Assembly: GCF_900156785.1 (NCBI RefSeq)
Contig: NZ_FTOP01000009.1
Location: 114,798-178,797, forward strand
Direction of reading: 5' to 3'
Length of the DNA: 64,000 nt
Origin: Belliella pelovolcani
GTDB lineage: Bacteria; Bacteroidota; Bacteroidia; Cytophagales; Cyclobacteriaceae
In this document: positions 51,545 through 60,023 of the stretch, piece after piece
Layout of the letters: each line of letters begins with the position of its first letter
Numbering within the stretch: the first letter of the stretch is position 1
Notes under the pieces: model-generated
Databases searched by the model: none
What the model was told of the DNA's origin: nothing
Seen by the model: the letters and a program-made list of their open reading frames with translations, nothing else
Position numbers and translations under genes: made by a program

Positions 51545-53725
51545 TTATTTTTCTAAAATTGCTTCTTTAACTTCAGCTTTAGGAAGTGAAAAATAGAATG
51601 TACTCCCAAAACCCTCCTGACTTTCAACCCATATTCTTCCCCCATTGACCTCAGTATAGTATTTACATAGGCTAAGCCCTAAACCAGTTCCTTTTTCTCC
51701 TGTGGTTCCAGTTTTACTTTCTACCAGGGTATTTTTGAATAATTTCTTCACCAGATCTTGATTCATACCAGTGCCATAGTCCTGTACACTGATGATGACC
51801 TCTTTATCAGAGGAACTTGACTTTATCAAAATCTCACCACCCTCCTTAGAATATTTAATCGCATTGCCTATTAGGTTTCTTAGTATGACTTGTACTTGAT
51901 CATTGTCTGCCAAGACCTCCGAATCATTTTCAACTTCGGCTTTGATAATTATCCCTTTTTGATCTGTCAAAGTAGAAAAGAAATCCTGTAGGGTTTTGAT
52001 ACTTTTAGCTATTGAAATTTTCTTTGGATTGGTTTGCATCATTTTCATTTCTACCAAAGACCATTTCAAAAGATTATCTAAAACAAGCATAATTCCTCCT
52101 ACATTCTTGTAGAGTTGGGGGAGCACCTCTCTAAACTCTTCCTCGTCCATCAAGTCATTTTGATAGAGTTCAAGTAATTGATGGAGACTGTTGATAGGGC
52201 CTCTCAAATCATGCCCGATGATACTAAAAATTTTTGCCTTTACTTGATTGGCTTTTTCTAGCTCAATAGACCTTTTTTCTGATCTTTCCTTTTCTCTTTT
52301 CTCCTTTTGATAATTTTTGTATAGAATAAAAGCTACGAAAAGGATGAACAGTGTGTAAACAATCAGAATATTTCTTTGAAATTTTTGAGCTTGAAGTTCT
52401 TTTTCGTTTTCTAAGTCTAAAGCTTTTTGTTCGGCCTTGATAATTGCAAGTTGCTTGTCATACTCGTATTCAGCTTGTAATTGGGCAGTTTTACTCTCTA
52501 GATTTTGAAGATCCAAACTGTCACGGTATGCTGTAAAAGCTTGATAGTTTTGTAGAGCACTTAGATACTTCCCTTCCCTCTCGTCAATTTTACTCAATGT
52601 ATAATAGGAATCCTTTAAATCCTCCTTGGTTCCTAATTCTTTACCAAGGATAATAGCTGCCTCACTCATGTTTCTTGCAAGAGGCAGATTTCCTTGGCCT
52701 AGATAAAATTGACCTAGGTTATTTTTACTCCTTAGAATTCCTCTTTTATCGTTGAGTTCTTCGTCAATCTTAAGTGAAGCAAGGAAGTTTTCTTCTGCAT
52801 TTTTGGAATCACCAATGCTTTGATAAATCATGCCCAAACTATTCATTGTGGATGATATACCTTCCTTATCTTCAATTTTTTTTGATATATCCAATGAACG
52901 ACCCAATACCAACAATGCTGAATCATAAGCGGATCTGATTTCATAGATTTTACCAATGTTATGGAGGGTAACTGCAATTCCTCTTAGGTCATCCATAGCC
53001 TCTTTGATGCCAAGGGACTTTTGATAAAACGCAAGGGCTTCAGCATATTTCTCTTGCTTCTCGTAGATCAAAGCCATATTGTTATAAACAAAAGCGATTC
53101 CCAAGGAATCTTGAATAGATTCCGAGATTTTTAGCGCTTTAAGATTTGTCTCTAAAGCATTGATATAATTAGACTGAAAATAATAGATGGTAGCGATATT
53201 TTTCAAACTTGAAGTAATCCCTTTTTGATCATTGAACCGCTCTTTGATTTCAATGGAATAATTATAATAATCAATGGCTTGCGTATAATTACCCAGTTTG
53301 CTATAAACATTAGCGATGTTATTGTAACCTGATGCGATACCTTTTTCATCGTTCAGGGCTTTCCTGATTTCCAAAGCTTGTGTGTAATAATCAATAGCAG
53401 ATGAATATTCTCCTAGAAAAAAACTCAAATTGCCAACATTATGAAGGCATTCAGAAAGCGCTTTAGGTTCTTCTTGATCTTTTAAAATTTCAATCGCTTT
53501 TAAATAATTAAAAAGTGCTTCACTGTATTCGTTATTTTGATAATATTCAAATCCTAAATCTCTATATTGGATGGCTAGCTCTAAACTATTAGCTTTTCCA
53601 TTATCTATTAATTTTGTTATTATATTCTGGAGTTCCTTTGTTTTGGAATTTTGGGCTTGAACTTCTTCAAAACTGAAGATAGAGATCAGTAGAAAAGAGA
53701 AGTAAACGAAAATGGAATTAGTCAT
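51545..53725 (-). CDS. TPR-containing sensor histidine kinase (orphan)
   Basis: A 726-residue sensor. After a signal peptide (about 1-24), seven TPR-like repeats of exactly 40 residues cover about 60-345, most ending in a Lys-Gly-Ile or Arg-Gly-Ile step; weaker repeats continue to about 400. A coiled coil (about 405-450), a membrane helix (451-470) and a second coiled coil lead to the kinase core: H-box FSIIGHDLRGPI (His505), N-box RNLIGNAIKYSKEGGE, G1 QDYGTGM and G2 GTGLGLSL. The sensor faces the periplasm. No response regulator is adjacent. Confidence 0.9.
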   Translation of the reverse strand: MTNSIFVYFSFLLISIFSFEEVQAQNSKTKELQNIITKLIDNGKANSLELAIQYRDLGFEYYQNNEYSEALFNYLKAIEILKDQEEPKALSECLHNVGNLSFFLGEYSSAIDYYTQALEIRKALNDEKGIASGYNNIANVYSKLGNYTQAIDYYNYSIEIKERFNDQKGITSSLKNIATIYYFQSNYINALETNLKALKISESIQDSLGIAFVYNNMALIYEKQEKYAEALAFYQKSLGIKEAMDDLRGIAVTLHNIGKIYEIRSAYDSALLVLGRSLDISKKIEDKEGISSTMNSLGMIYQSIGDSKNAEENFLASLKIDEELNDKRGILRSKNNLGQFYLGQGNLPLARNMSEAAIILGKELGTKEDLKDSYYTLSKIDEREGKYLSALQNYQAFTAYRDSLDLQNLESKTAQLQAEYEYDKQLAIIKAEQKALDLENEKELQAQKFQRNILIVYTLFILFVAFILYKNYQKEKREKERSEKRSIELEKANQVKAKIFSIIGHDLRGPINSLHQLLELYQNDLMDEEEFREVLPQLYKNVGGIMLVLDNLLKWSLVEMKMMQTNPKKISIAKSIKTLQDFFSTLTDQKGIIIKAEVENDSEVLADNDQVQVILRNLIGNAIKYSKEGGEILIKSSSSDKEVIISVQDYGTGMNQDLVKKLFKNTLVESKTGTTGEKGTGLGLSLCKYYTEVNGGRIWVESQEGFGSTFYFSLPKAEVKEAILEK

Positions 53726-53744
53726 CTGAATATCAATGTTTAGG

Positions 53745-53752
53745 CAAAAATA
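53745..53752 (-). promoter_or_regulatory. -7 element upstream of the sensor kinase
   Basis: On the minus strand TATTTTTG matches TAnnTTTG, 19 bp before the kinase ATG. The -33 region is A/T-rich without a clear TTTG. Confidence 0.4.
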
Positions 53753-53813
53753 TTCAAATAAGTATAAATTAAAATCTATTTTAATGGAGTTATGTAAAAT
53801 CTTCTAGATTCAT

Positions 53814-54365
53814 ATGAAACAAATAATATTGTATTCAATGCTAGTGCTTTTGGTTTATCCAACATTTGGACAAGAGCATAAAAGTGATTTTTTTGATTTG
53901 GTGCCTTATGTGACCACTCCCAAAAATGTGGTTGATGCCATGATGAAATTGGGTAATGTAAGCCAGGACGATGTAGTTTTTGACTTAGGGTCAGGAGATG
54001 GGAGGATTCCTATTGAAGCGGCTCGGAGATTTGGTGCAAGAGGACTAGGGGTAGAGATAGATGCTGAGCTAGTTGAAGAATCAAAAGCACTTGCAAAAGA
54101 AGCAGGTGTCTCGCATTTGGTTACATTTATTCAAGGAGATCTATTTGAATTGGATCTACACGAAGCTACTGTTCTTGTAATTTACCTATTTCCTGATATC
54201 AATTTGAAATTGAGACCAAGGCTTCAAAAACTTTCTCCAGGCACAAAAATCATAACGCACAATTATGATATGGGAGACTGGAAGCCAGATGAGCTAGTAG
54301 AAATAATGGGAGATGATGGGAAGCTCCATAAGCTCTTTCTTTGGGTGATTCCAGAAACAAAATAG
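53814..54365 (+). CDS. Class I SAM-methyltransferase-fold protein with signal peptide
   Basis: A 183-residue protein. The N-terminus (about 1-19, ending Phe-Gly-Gln) is a typical Sec signal. The rest is a Rossmann-type methyltransferase domain with VVFDLGSGDGRIPIEAARR (motif I), LGVEID (motif II acidic end) and FIQGDLFELDL. The pairing is odd, since SAM is cytoplasmic. Similar signal-bearing methyltransferase-like proteins are known in bacteria, but their substrate is unclear. Divergent from the sensor kinase gene (88-bp gap), followed after 39 bp by a Crp/Fnr gene. Confidence 0.75.
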   Translation: MKQIILYSMLVLLVYPTFGQEHKSDFFDLVPYVTTPKNVVDAMMKLGNVSQDDVVFDLGSGDGRIPIEAARRFGARGLGVEIDAELVEESKALAKEAGVSHLVTFIQGDLFELDLHEATVLVIYLFPDINLKLRPRLQKLSPGTKIITHNYDMGDWKPDELVEIMGDDGKLHKLFLWVIPETK

Positions 54366-54404
54366 CGATTTTTTTAGTCCTACAAATACTCTATCTTCAA
54401 AACT

Positions 54405-55004
54405 ATGATTAATAAAGACAGCATTCAGCATACCTCAATTATCAACAATTTGACCAAGTATGTGGATTTTTCTGAAGAGGAGTTAGATAAGTTTTTTGAA
54501 CTAGGAGAAACATCTTTTTACAAAAAGAATCAAACATTGGTGCATAAAGGAAAGGAGAGTAGCCCTTTTATTTTGATCAAAAAGGGCTGTTTGATGACTT
54601 CATATATTGATGAAGTTGACTTCAGACATGTGATCCAATTTGGAATAGACAATTGGTGGACGGGTGATTTGAACAGTTTTATGAATAACGTACCATCCAT
54701 ATATTCCATCAAAGCAATGACAGATGTTGAAGTATTGACTTGGAACAAGGTGAATTTTGATCTTCTTTGTGCATCTAGTCCCAATTTTGAAAAATATTTT
54801 CGAATTCTTTTTCAAAACTCCTTGATAAGCCATCAGAAAAGAATCATAAGAAATATTTCTTTTTCAGCTGAGCAAAAGTACCTCACCTTTCTCAAAAATT
54901 ATCCTAGACTAGAGTTGATTGTGCCTCAAAAATACATTGCCTCATATCTTGGAATTACACCAGTATTTTTGAGTAATCTCAGAAAAAAGCTATCAGGTAA
55001 GTAA
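54405..55004 (+). CDS. Crp/Fnr-family transcriptional regulator (second copy)
   Basis: A 199-residue paralogue of the 11163 gene, with the same fold: beta roll (about 25-125), dimer helix (about 128-155) and winged helix (about 172-197). The recognition helix reads VFLSN at 187-191, where the first copy has ETLSR, so the two FNR-type base-reading residues (Glu and Arg) are lost and a different site should be read. Two cysteines only, so no Fe-S cluster. A perfect 18-bp palindrome lies 5 bp after its stop. Likely controls itself or the dioxygenase gene beyond. Confidence 0.86.
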   Translation: MINKDSIQHTSIINNLTKYVDFSEEELDKFFELGETSFYKKNQTLVHKGKESSPFILIKKGCLMTSYIDEVDFRHVIQFGIDNWWTGDLNSFMNNVPSIYSIKAMTDVEVLTWNKVNFDLLCASSPNFEKYFRILFQNSLISHQKRIIRNISFSAEQKYLTFLKNYPRLELIVPQKYIASYLGITPVFLSNLRKKLSGK

Positions 55005-55009
55005 TGAAA

Positions 55010-55027
55010 TATTAATCTAGATTAATA
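55010..55027. promoter_or_regulatory. Perfect 18-bp palindrome before the VOC dioxygenase gene
   Basis: TATTAATCTAGATTAATA is fully self-complementary. It lies directly after a Crp/Fnr gene and 103 bp before the dioxygenase ATG, the same arrangement as the FNR box after the first Crp/Fnr gene. Its sequence differs from TTGAT-N4-ATCAA, in keeping with the altered recognition helix. Confidence 0.6.
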
Positions 55028-55129
55028 AAAACCGATTAAACTCAATAAATCAACTGGATTTTGAAACATTGAAAAAATTTGGAGGGTTTGACATTTAAGT
55101 ATTACAATTAAAACAAAACCCAAAAAACC

Positions 55130-56107
55130 ATGAATAATCCTGCTGATTACATCACAGGGCTACATCACTTGACTGTGAGTGTAGGCTCTGCCCAAGAAGA
55201 TATTGACTTTGTGACCCAAGTATTGGGCATGCGAATGATCAAGCAAACGGTACTGTTTGACGGAGCAGCTAGTATCTATCACCTTTACTATGCTAATGCA
55301 GACGCAGAAGTAGGCTCCGTATGGACTACATTTCCTTTCAAAAAAGCCGGCGTTTACGGTAGAAAAGGTTCTGGCCAAATTGAGACATCGTCCTTCTCTG
55401 TACCCACTGCTTCACTAGAGTTCTGGGTAAAGCACCTCAATAAGCACAATGTCCCTCACTCTGGTATCATCGAAAGATTCGGAGATAAAATGATCACTTT
55501 CGAAGATCGATGTGGGATTGGCATGGCTGTGGTAGGTTGTGACAATGACAATAGGAATGCATGGGAAACTGAGGAGATTTCCAAAGAAAATGGCATTAGA
55601 GGGCTGTTTGGTGCGACCATCCGCTCACGAGATATCATAGAAATGGATTTTTACCTAACCAAAGTACTCAATTTCAGCAAAGTAGGGCAGGACGGAGACT
55701 TCCATAGGTACCACATCAAAGATGGAGGCGCTCAGAAAACCATAGAACTACACCATGTGCCTGATATGGAGCAAGGATCTTGGACTTTTGCTGTTGGGAT
55801 TCCACATCACATTGCCTTTGCTACTGCCAAGGACGAGCACAACCTTGAGTTGAAAGCGTACATTGAGGGATTTGGCTATACAGATGTGACTGAGCTTAAG
55901 GATAGAAATTATTTCCACTCAATTTACAATAGGACTCCTTCCGGAGCTTTGTTTGAGTTTGCTACTTCAGATATTGGATTTGCCATAGATGAAGAAGAGA
56001 ACTTGCTTGGACACCAATTGCTACTACCTCCTGTATTTGAACACAGAAGAGAGGAGATTGTGAAGCCATTGGAAGAGATCGTTCTCCCTAAGTATTTGCA
56101 GGTGTAA
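55130..56107 (+). CDS. VOC-family ring-cleaving dioxygenase (MhqO/LinE-like)
   Basis: A 325-residue two-module vicinal-oxygen-chelate protein. Metal ligands are expected at His in TGLHHLTVSVG (about 12-13), His in HHIAFATAKDE (near 220) and Glu in GALFEFATSD (near 284). Family members cleave hydroquinones and similar para-diols. It lies behind the Crp/Fnr gene and its palindrome, and convergent to the phenol hydroxylase gene of the aromatic cluster, whose pathway does not strictly need it. It may deal with quinol by-products. Confidence 0.85.
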   Translation: MNNPADYITGLHHLTVSVGSAQEDIDFVTQVLGMRMIKQTVLFDGAASIYHLYYANADAEVGSVWTTFPFKKAGVYGRKGSGQIETSSFSVPTASLEFWVKHLNKHNVPHSGIIERFGDKMITFEDRCGIGMAVVGCDNDNRNAWETEEISKENGIRGLFGATIRSRDIIEMDFYLTKVLNFSKVGQDGDFHRYHIKDGGAQKTIELHHVPDMEQGSWTFAVGIPHHIAFATAKDEHNLELKAYIEGFGYTDVTELKDRNYFHSIYNRTPSGALFEFATSDIGFAIDEEENLLGHQLLLPPVFEHRREEIVKPLEEIVLPKYLQV

Positions 56108-56154
56108 AAATAAATTTGATAAAGGCTGATAACCGAAAATAGAACTGTTTGATT

Positions 56155-56187
56155 AAAAAAACCACCCTGTATAGAGGTGGTTTTTTT
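56155..56187. terminator. Bidirectional terminator
   Basis: AAACCACC pairs with GGTGGTTT around a short loop (centre near 56171), flanked by A-run and T-run. It serves both the VOC dioxygenase and the convergent hydroxylase genes. Confidence 0.82.
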
Positions 56188-56199
56188 AATGGATATTTG

Positions 56200-57951
56200 T
56201 TATAAGTTCAATATTGATTTGATAGCATTGGGTAATTTATCCAACTGATCTGAATGCGCATCATGGGCCCGGAATGCTACATGGAAATCAGGCCGAATTA
56301 AGAGACAGCCGGATTCTGAAATTTCCCTTTGATCAGCCCATTCTCCATAGAGGTCTTCATAGTCCAATCCTGTTCCTATCGTTTTGATTTCAATATTTAA
56401 CCCAAGGTTTTCATTGATTTGATTGACTACATCAATCCATTTTTCCCCACCTATTCCTGTGAGTAAGGTGAATTTGCCCTTGCCACAGATATCCAAAGTT
56501 GATATTCTGTGTCCGTCTTTTCCCAGCCAAACATGTGGAAGCCTGGCTCCAGGCCAAGTGGTAGCCTGGTAATATAGTTCTTTACAGCGACTGTATTCAG
56601 GTTCGGGTGTTCCATCACTGCTGATAGCCTTGGATTGATAGCGCTGGTTCAACTCCACACCATGACAGTTGAATTCATATGATTTGAATTGGATTGCCTT
56701 ACGGAGTTTTTCCCTTTGCTCGATGGCGGTCAGGTTGTTTTCTTTCCTTTTAGCCATATTATTGAGCATTTCTACAGGATCATTGGTATCAGTCAATCCC
56801 AAAGACTCGAATATTGGCCCAAATTCAGCAATACTCTTATTGGCTCTTTGTACAATTTGTTTGGCAATGGGTGTACGCTCTTCGCTGTAGCTTTCCAGTA
56901 ATTTTTCACCAGCTTGACCTTTCAGCACCATAGCCAGTTTCCATGCGATATTAAATGCATCTTGGACTGAAGTGTTGGAACCTAATCCATTGGAAGGTGG
57001 ATGTCTGTGTATGGCATCACCCATACAAAAAACCCTCCCTTTGGAAATCTCTGTTGCCCAACAATTATTAACTGTCCAAGTGGATGTGGATTCTATTTCT
57101 ATAGGTATGCTGTCGTCACCAACCAGCTTTTGGACAATTTCTTTGGCTTCTTGATCGCTTACTTCTCTTTTTCCTTCGGAAATATCATATCCCCATACAA
57201 TCAGCCACCTGTTCCAAGGCCGCACCATTCTCACCAATCCCATGCCTATTCCTCCTACATTGGATCCTGGTTGAAGTACCCAATAAAGAACCGATGGCCT
57301 GTGCGCCACATATTTGGTGAGGTCCATTTTGAAGACAATATTCATACTACCTGCTACGCCCATTTCACCATCATATGGCAAACCTATGTCTTCTGCGACC
57401 TTACTTCTGCCGCCATCAGCACCGATAAGGTATTTCGCTCGTATTTGGTAGGTTTCGCCCGAAAGTCTATCTTGTACTGTAGCAGTTATGCCATCTTTAT
57501 CCTGCTCTAAACTGATATATTCTGTGTCGAATTTGTAATGCGCGCCTTTCCTGGCAGCGTCGGCCATGATAATTGGCTCCAAAAGGTCTTGAGGAATGTC
57601 ACAGATTTTGGTAGGGCTGGCCATGGTGTAATCTGCCATTCTTTGAGGGTGATTTCCCCAGGAATACAGCCTTCCCAATTCTTCCCCTGCCAAACTTTCG
57701 CAAAATACATTATTACCCATTAATTCTTGAGGAACTGCTTTTTCTATCACTTCTTCCTCTATGCCAAGATCTCTAAAAACTTCCATGGCACGTTGATTGG
57801 TGATATGGGCCCGTGGAGTATTGGCCAACCAATTGTATTTTGTTACGACCATATTTTGGATTCCATATGAACTGAGTAGGGCAGAGGTAGTCGAACCAGC
57901 TGGACCACTACCTACAATCAACACATCGGTATGGTATCGGATATTTTCCAT
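56200..57951 (-). CDS. FAD-dependent phenol hydroxylase (TfdB-like)
   Basis: A class A flavoprotein monooxygenase of about 583 residues. The frame is open from 57990, but the ATG at 57951 (MENIRYHTDVLIVG) places the FAD motif normally: VGSGPAGSTTS (about 13-23). Further family blocks are NTPRAHITNQRAMEV, GADGGRSKVAED, and GRVFCMGDAIHRHPPSNGLGSNTS (partly quoted). A C-terminal thioredoxin-like domain follows. The closest family types hydroxylate phenol, 2,4-dichlorophenol or resorcinol. Divergent to hydroxyquinol dioxygenase and maleylacetate reductase genes, which favours resorcinol-like phenols giving hydroxyquinol. Confidence 0.87.
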   Translation of the reverse strand: MENIRYHTDVLIVGSGPAGSTTSALLSSYGIQNMVVTKYNWLANTPRAHITNQRAMEVFRDLGIEEEVIEKAVPQELMGNNVFCESLAGEELGRLYSWGNHPQRMADYTMASPTKICDIPQDLLEPIIMADAARKGAHYKFDTEYISLEQDKDGITATVQDRLSGETYQIRAKYLIGADGGRSKVAEDIGLPYDGEMGVAGSMNIVFKMDLTKYVAHRPSVLYWVLQPGSNVGGIGMGLVRMVRPWNRWLIVWGYDISEGKREVSDQEAKEIVQKLVGDDSIPIEIESTSTWTVNNCWATEISKGRVFCMGDAIHRHPPSNGLGSNTSVQDAFNIAWKLAMVLKGQAGEKLLESYSEERTPIAKQIVQRANKSIAEFGPIFESLGLTDTNDPVEMLNNMAKRKENNLTAIEQREKLRKAIQFKSYEFNCHGVELNQRYQSKAISSDGTPEPEYSRCKELYYQATTWPGARLPHVWLGKDGHRISTLDICGKGKFTLLTGIGGEKWIDVVNQINENLGLNIEIKTIGTGLDYEDLYGEWADQREISESGCLLIRPDFHVAFRAHDAHSDQLDKLPNAIKSILNL

Positions 57952-58082
57952 TGTTGAGGTAAATTTTGGGTGGATAAATTCATGAAACAATTATAAATTA
58001 ATTCATGTATAAATATTATATGTATATACAAACAATTTGATTTTGCTTTTGTTTTAAGAGAAATCATAAATACGATAAACCC
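57952..58082. promoter_or_regulatory. Divergent control region of the aromatic cluster
   Basis: 131 bp of very A/T-rich sequence between hydroxylase and intradiol dioxygenase genes. It contains two AATTCATG words (near 57977 and 58000) and an inverted pair TGTATA (58006-58011) and TATACA (58025-58030) with a 13-nt spacer, which may be an operator. No dedicated regulator is adjacent. Confidence 0.4.
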
Positions 58083-58949
58083 ATGAAAAAACTGACTGAA
58101 AAGAATCTCACCGAATCTGTATTGTCACAGATAAAGACAAATGATGCTCGTAAAGAAAAAATCTACAAATCCTTTATTAAGCACTTACATGATTTTGTCA
58201 GAGATGTTGAACCTACCCAAGAGGAATGGGCTCAAGCAATTTCATTTTTGACAGCAACCGGTCAGATCAGTGATGACAAAAGGCAGGAGTTTATATTACT
58301 TTCAGACATATTGGGTGTATCTATATTGGTAGATGCCATCAATCACAGGGCTCAGGAAGAAGTGACTGAGTCAACCGTTCAAGGGCCATTTTGGAGAGAT
58401 GATGCTGATGTCATGGAATTGGGTGCAAATATTGCCCAAGGAGATGCTTTTGATAAAGGTGAGCCTACTGTGGTGCGTGGTAAAGTACTGGATTCTGATG
58501 GAAATCCAGTAGTAGGTGCAATTGTAGAGACATGGCAATCTGATGCAGATGGTTTTTATGATTTGCAACATGAAGATGTTGATAAAAACCTACGCGCCGT
58601 GTTCAAAACTGCTGCTGATGGAAGTTTTTGGTTTAGGACTATCAAGCCTTGTGCCTATCCTATTCCGGATGATGGACCTGTTGGGAAATTCCTCAGAGAT
58701 ATGGGAAGACACCCGATGCGTCCGGCACATTTACATTTTATGATCAAAGCAAAGGGATTTAGGACACTTGTGACACATCTGTTCTTGGAAGGTGATGAAT
58801 ACTTGGAATCGGATACCGTATTTGCAGTGAAAGACTCTCTTATTGTCCCTTTTTCTGCTTCAAACGATAAAAATGAAGCAGCCTCTTTAGGTTTTGAAGT
58901 GCCATTTTACAAAGCCAACTACGATTTTGTACTGAAAAAAGAAAAATAA
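58083..58949 (+). CDS. Intradiol dioxygenase, probably hydroxyquinol 1,2-dioxygenase
   Basis: A 288-residue Fe(III) enzyme cleaving between two hydroxyls. The helical N-terminal dimer domain (about 1-100) precedes the beta-sandwich core. Iron ligands are visible as Tyr in DADGFYDLQ, Tyr in KPCAYPIPDDGP and two His in RPAHLHF. The HPMRPAHLHFM context and the length resemble hydroxyquinol dioxygenases more than catechol dioxygenases, but substrate choice is not certain. It yields maleylacetate from hydroxyquinol, which the next gene, 27 bp away, would reduce. Confidence 0.87.
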   Translation: MKKLTEKNLTESVLSQIKTNDARKEKIYKSFIKHLHDFVRDVEPTQEEWAQAISFLTATGQISDDKRQEFILLSDILGVSILVDAINHRAQEEVTESTVQGPFWRDDADVMELGANIAQGDAFDKGEPTVVRGKVLDSDGNPVVGAIVETWQSDADGFYDLQHEDVDKNLRAVFKTAADGSFWFRTIKPCAYPIPDDGPVGKFLRDMGRHPMRPAHLHFMIKAKGFRTLVTHLFLEGDEYLESDTVFAVKDSLIVPFSASNDKNEAASLGFEVPFYKANYDFVLKKEK

Positions 58950-58976
58950 GATATCTCATCACAAAGACCAAAACCT

Positions 58977-60023
58977 ATGAATCCTTTTAGCTATAAAACA
59001 CATGCAGTCAAAGTCGTTTTTGGAAAGCGCACCCTAGAAGCCCTTCAGGATAATCTTCCGGAGGGAAGGGCTTTAAAGCTTGGAGTAATTGCAAGCAAGC
59101 GAAATGCTGATTTGGTGACTGAAATTGCCAAGATGGATGTGGTAGAGGCTGTATTTCACTTTGACAGGATCACTCAGCATGTACCGAGGACGCTGGTCGA
59201 GGAGGCAAAAGGTTTTTTTGTGGATAAAAAACCTGATATCCTTTTTTGCTTAGGAGGTGGATCAGCAATTGGATTAGGAAAGGCCTTGGTACTGGAAATA
59301 GATACCGAACTATGGGCTGCACCCAGTACATACTCAGGTTCAGAAATGACCAATATCTATGGGATCAGCGATGAAGGTGTCAAGACAGTCAAAAGAGATG
59401 ATCGGGTGCACCCTAAGTTAGTCATATTTGATCCATATCTTTCTCTAGGGATGCCTTTGAAACTGGCTATCCCTTCTGCCTTCAATGCCATGGCGCACTT
59501 GGTGGAAGCGGTTTATTCACCAGAAAGCAATCCTATTACTGAAAACCTTACGCAACTTGGTTTGTCCAAGCTTTTCAGTGGCTTGAAAGAGTTGAAAAAG
59601 AAAGGCATACTAACACCAGAAATCAATCAAGAATTGTTATTCGGAGCTTATGTAGGAGGAAAGGTGCTCTGTGAAGTAAGCATGGGTTTACATCATAAAG
59701 CAGCACATGTATTGGGTGGTAATTTTGGATTAGAGCATTCTCATATCCATACTTTATTGTTGCCTTATGTGCTTGAATACCAATGGGAATACTTGGATGA
59801 CTTGCAGCAGAACTTGTACAGTGAAGCATTTGGTTTCGGACATCCACCATCCATAATTAGGGATTTGCAAGAGAACCTTGGAGTAGCATATGACCTACGA
59901 GGTCTAGGATTAAAGCAAGAAGACATGACAAAAGCCGTAGACTATTTGATGGCCATGTCTTATCCTAATCCAGCTCCAATGAATCGAGAGAAATTGACTC
60001 AAATGCTAACAAAGGCTTATTAA
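58977..60023 (+). CDS. Maleylacetate reductase
   Basis: A 348-residue iron-type alcohol dehydrogenase-like enzyme reducing maleylacetate to 3-oxoadipate with NAD(P)H. The cofactor loop is CLGGGSAIGLGKAL (about 92-105). The family-typical WAAPSTYSGSEMTNIYG block follows, and later MGLHHKAAHVLGG and the LEHSHIHTLLLPYV helix (where maleylacetate reductases place their catalytic residues). It follows the intradiol dioxygenase by 27 bp. The stop overlaps the convergent stop of the next gene by 4 bp. Confidence 0.88.
   Translation: MNPFSYKTHAVKVVFGKRTLEALQDNLPEGRALKLGVIASKRNADLVTEIAKMDVVEAVFHFDRITQHVPRTLVEEAKGFFVDKKPDILFCLGGGSAIGLGKALVLEIDTELWAAPSTYSGSEMTNIYGISDEGVKTVKRDDRVHPKLVIFDPYLSLGMPLKLAIPSAFNAMAHLVEAVYSPESNPITENLTQLGLSKLFSGLKELKKKGILTPEINQELLFGAYVGGKVLCEVSMGLHHKAAHVLGGNFGLEHSHIHTLLLPYVLEYQWEYLDDLQQNLYSEAFGFGHPPSIIRDLQENLGVAYDLRGLGLKQEDMTKAVDYLMAMSYPNPAPMNREKLTQMLTKAY

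Noticed and set aside
57001..57510. A 169-residue plus-strand open frame opposite the hydroxylase
   Set aside because: It is antisense to the conserved FAD-enzyme sequence and has no coherent protein features; the minus-strand gene explains the region.
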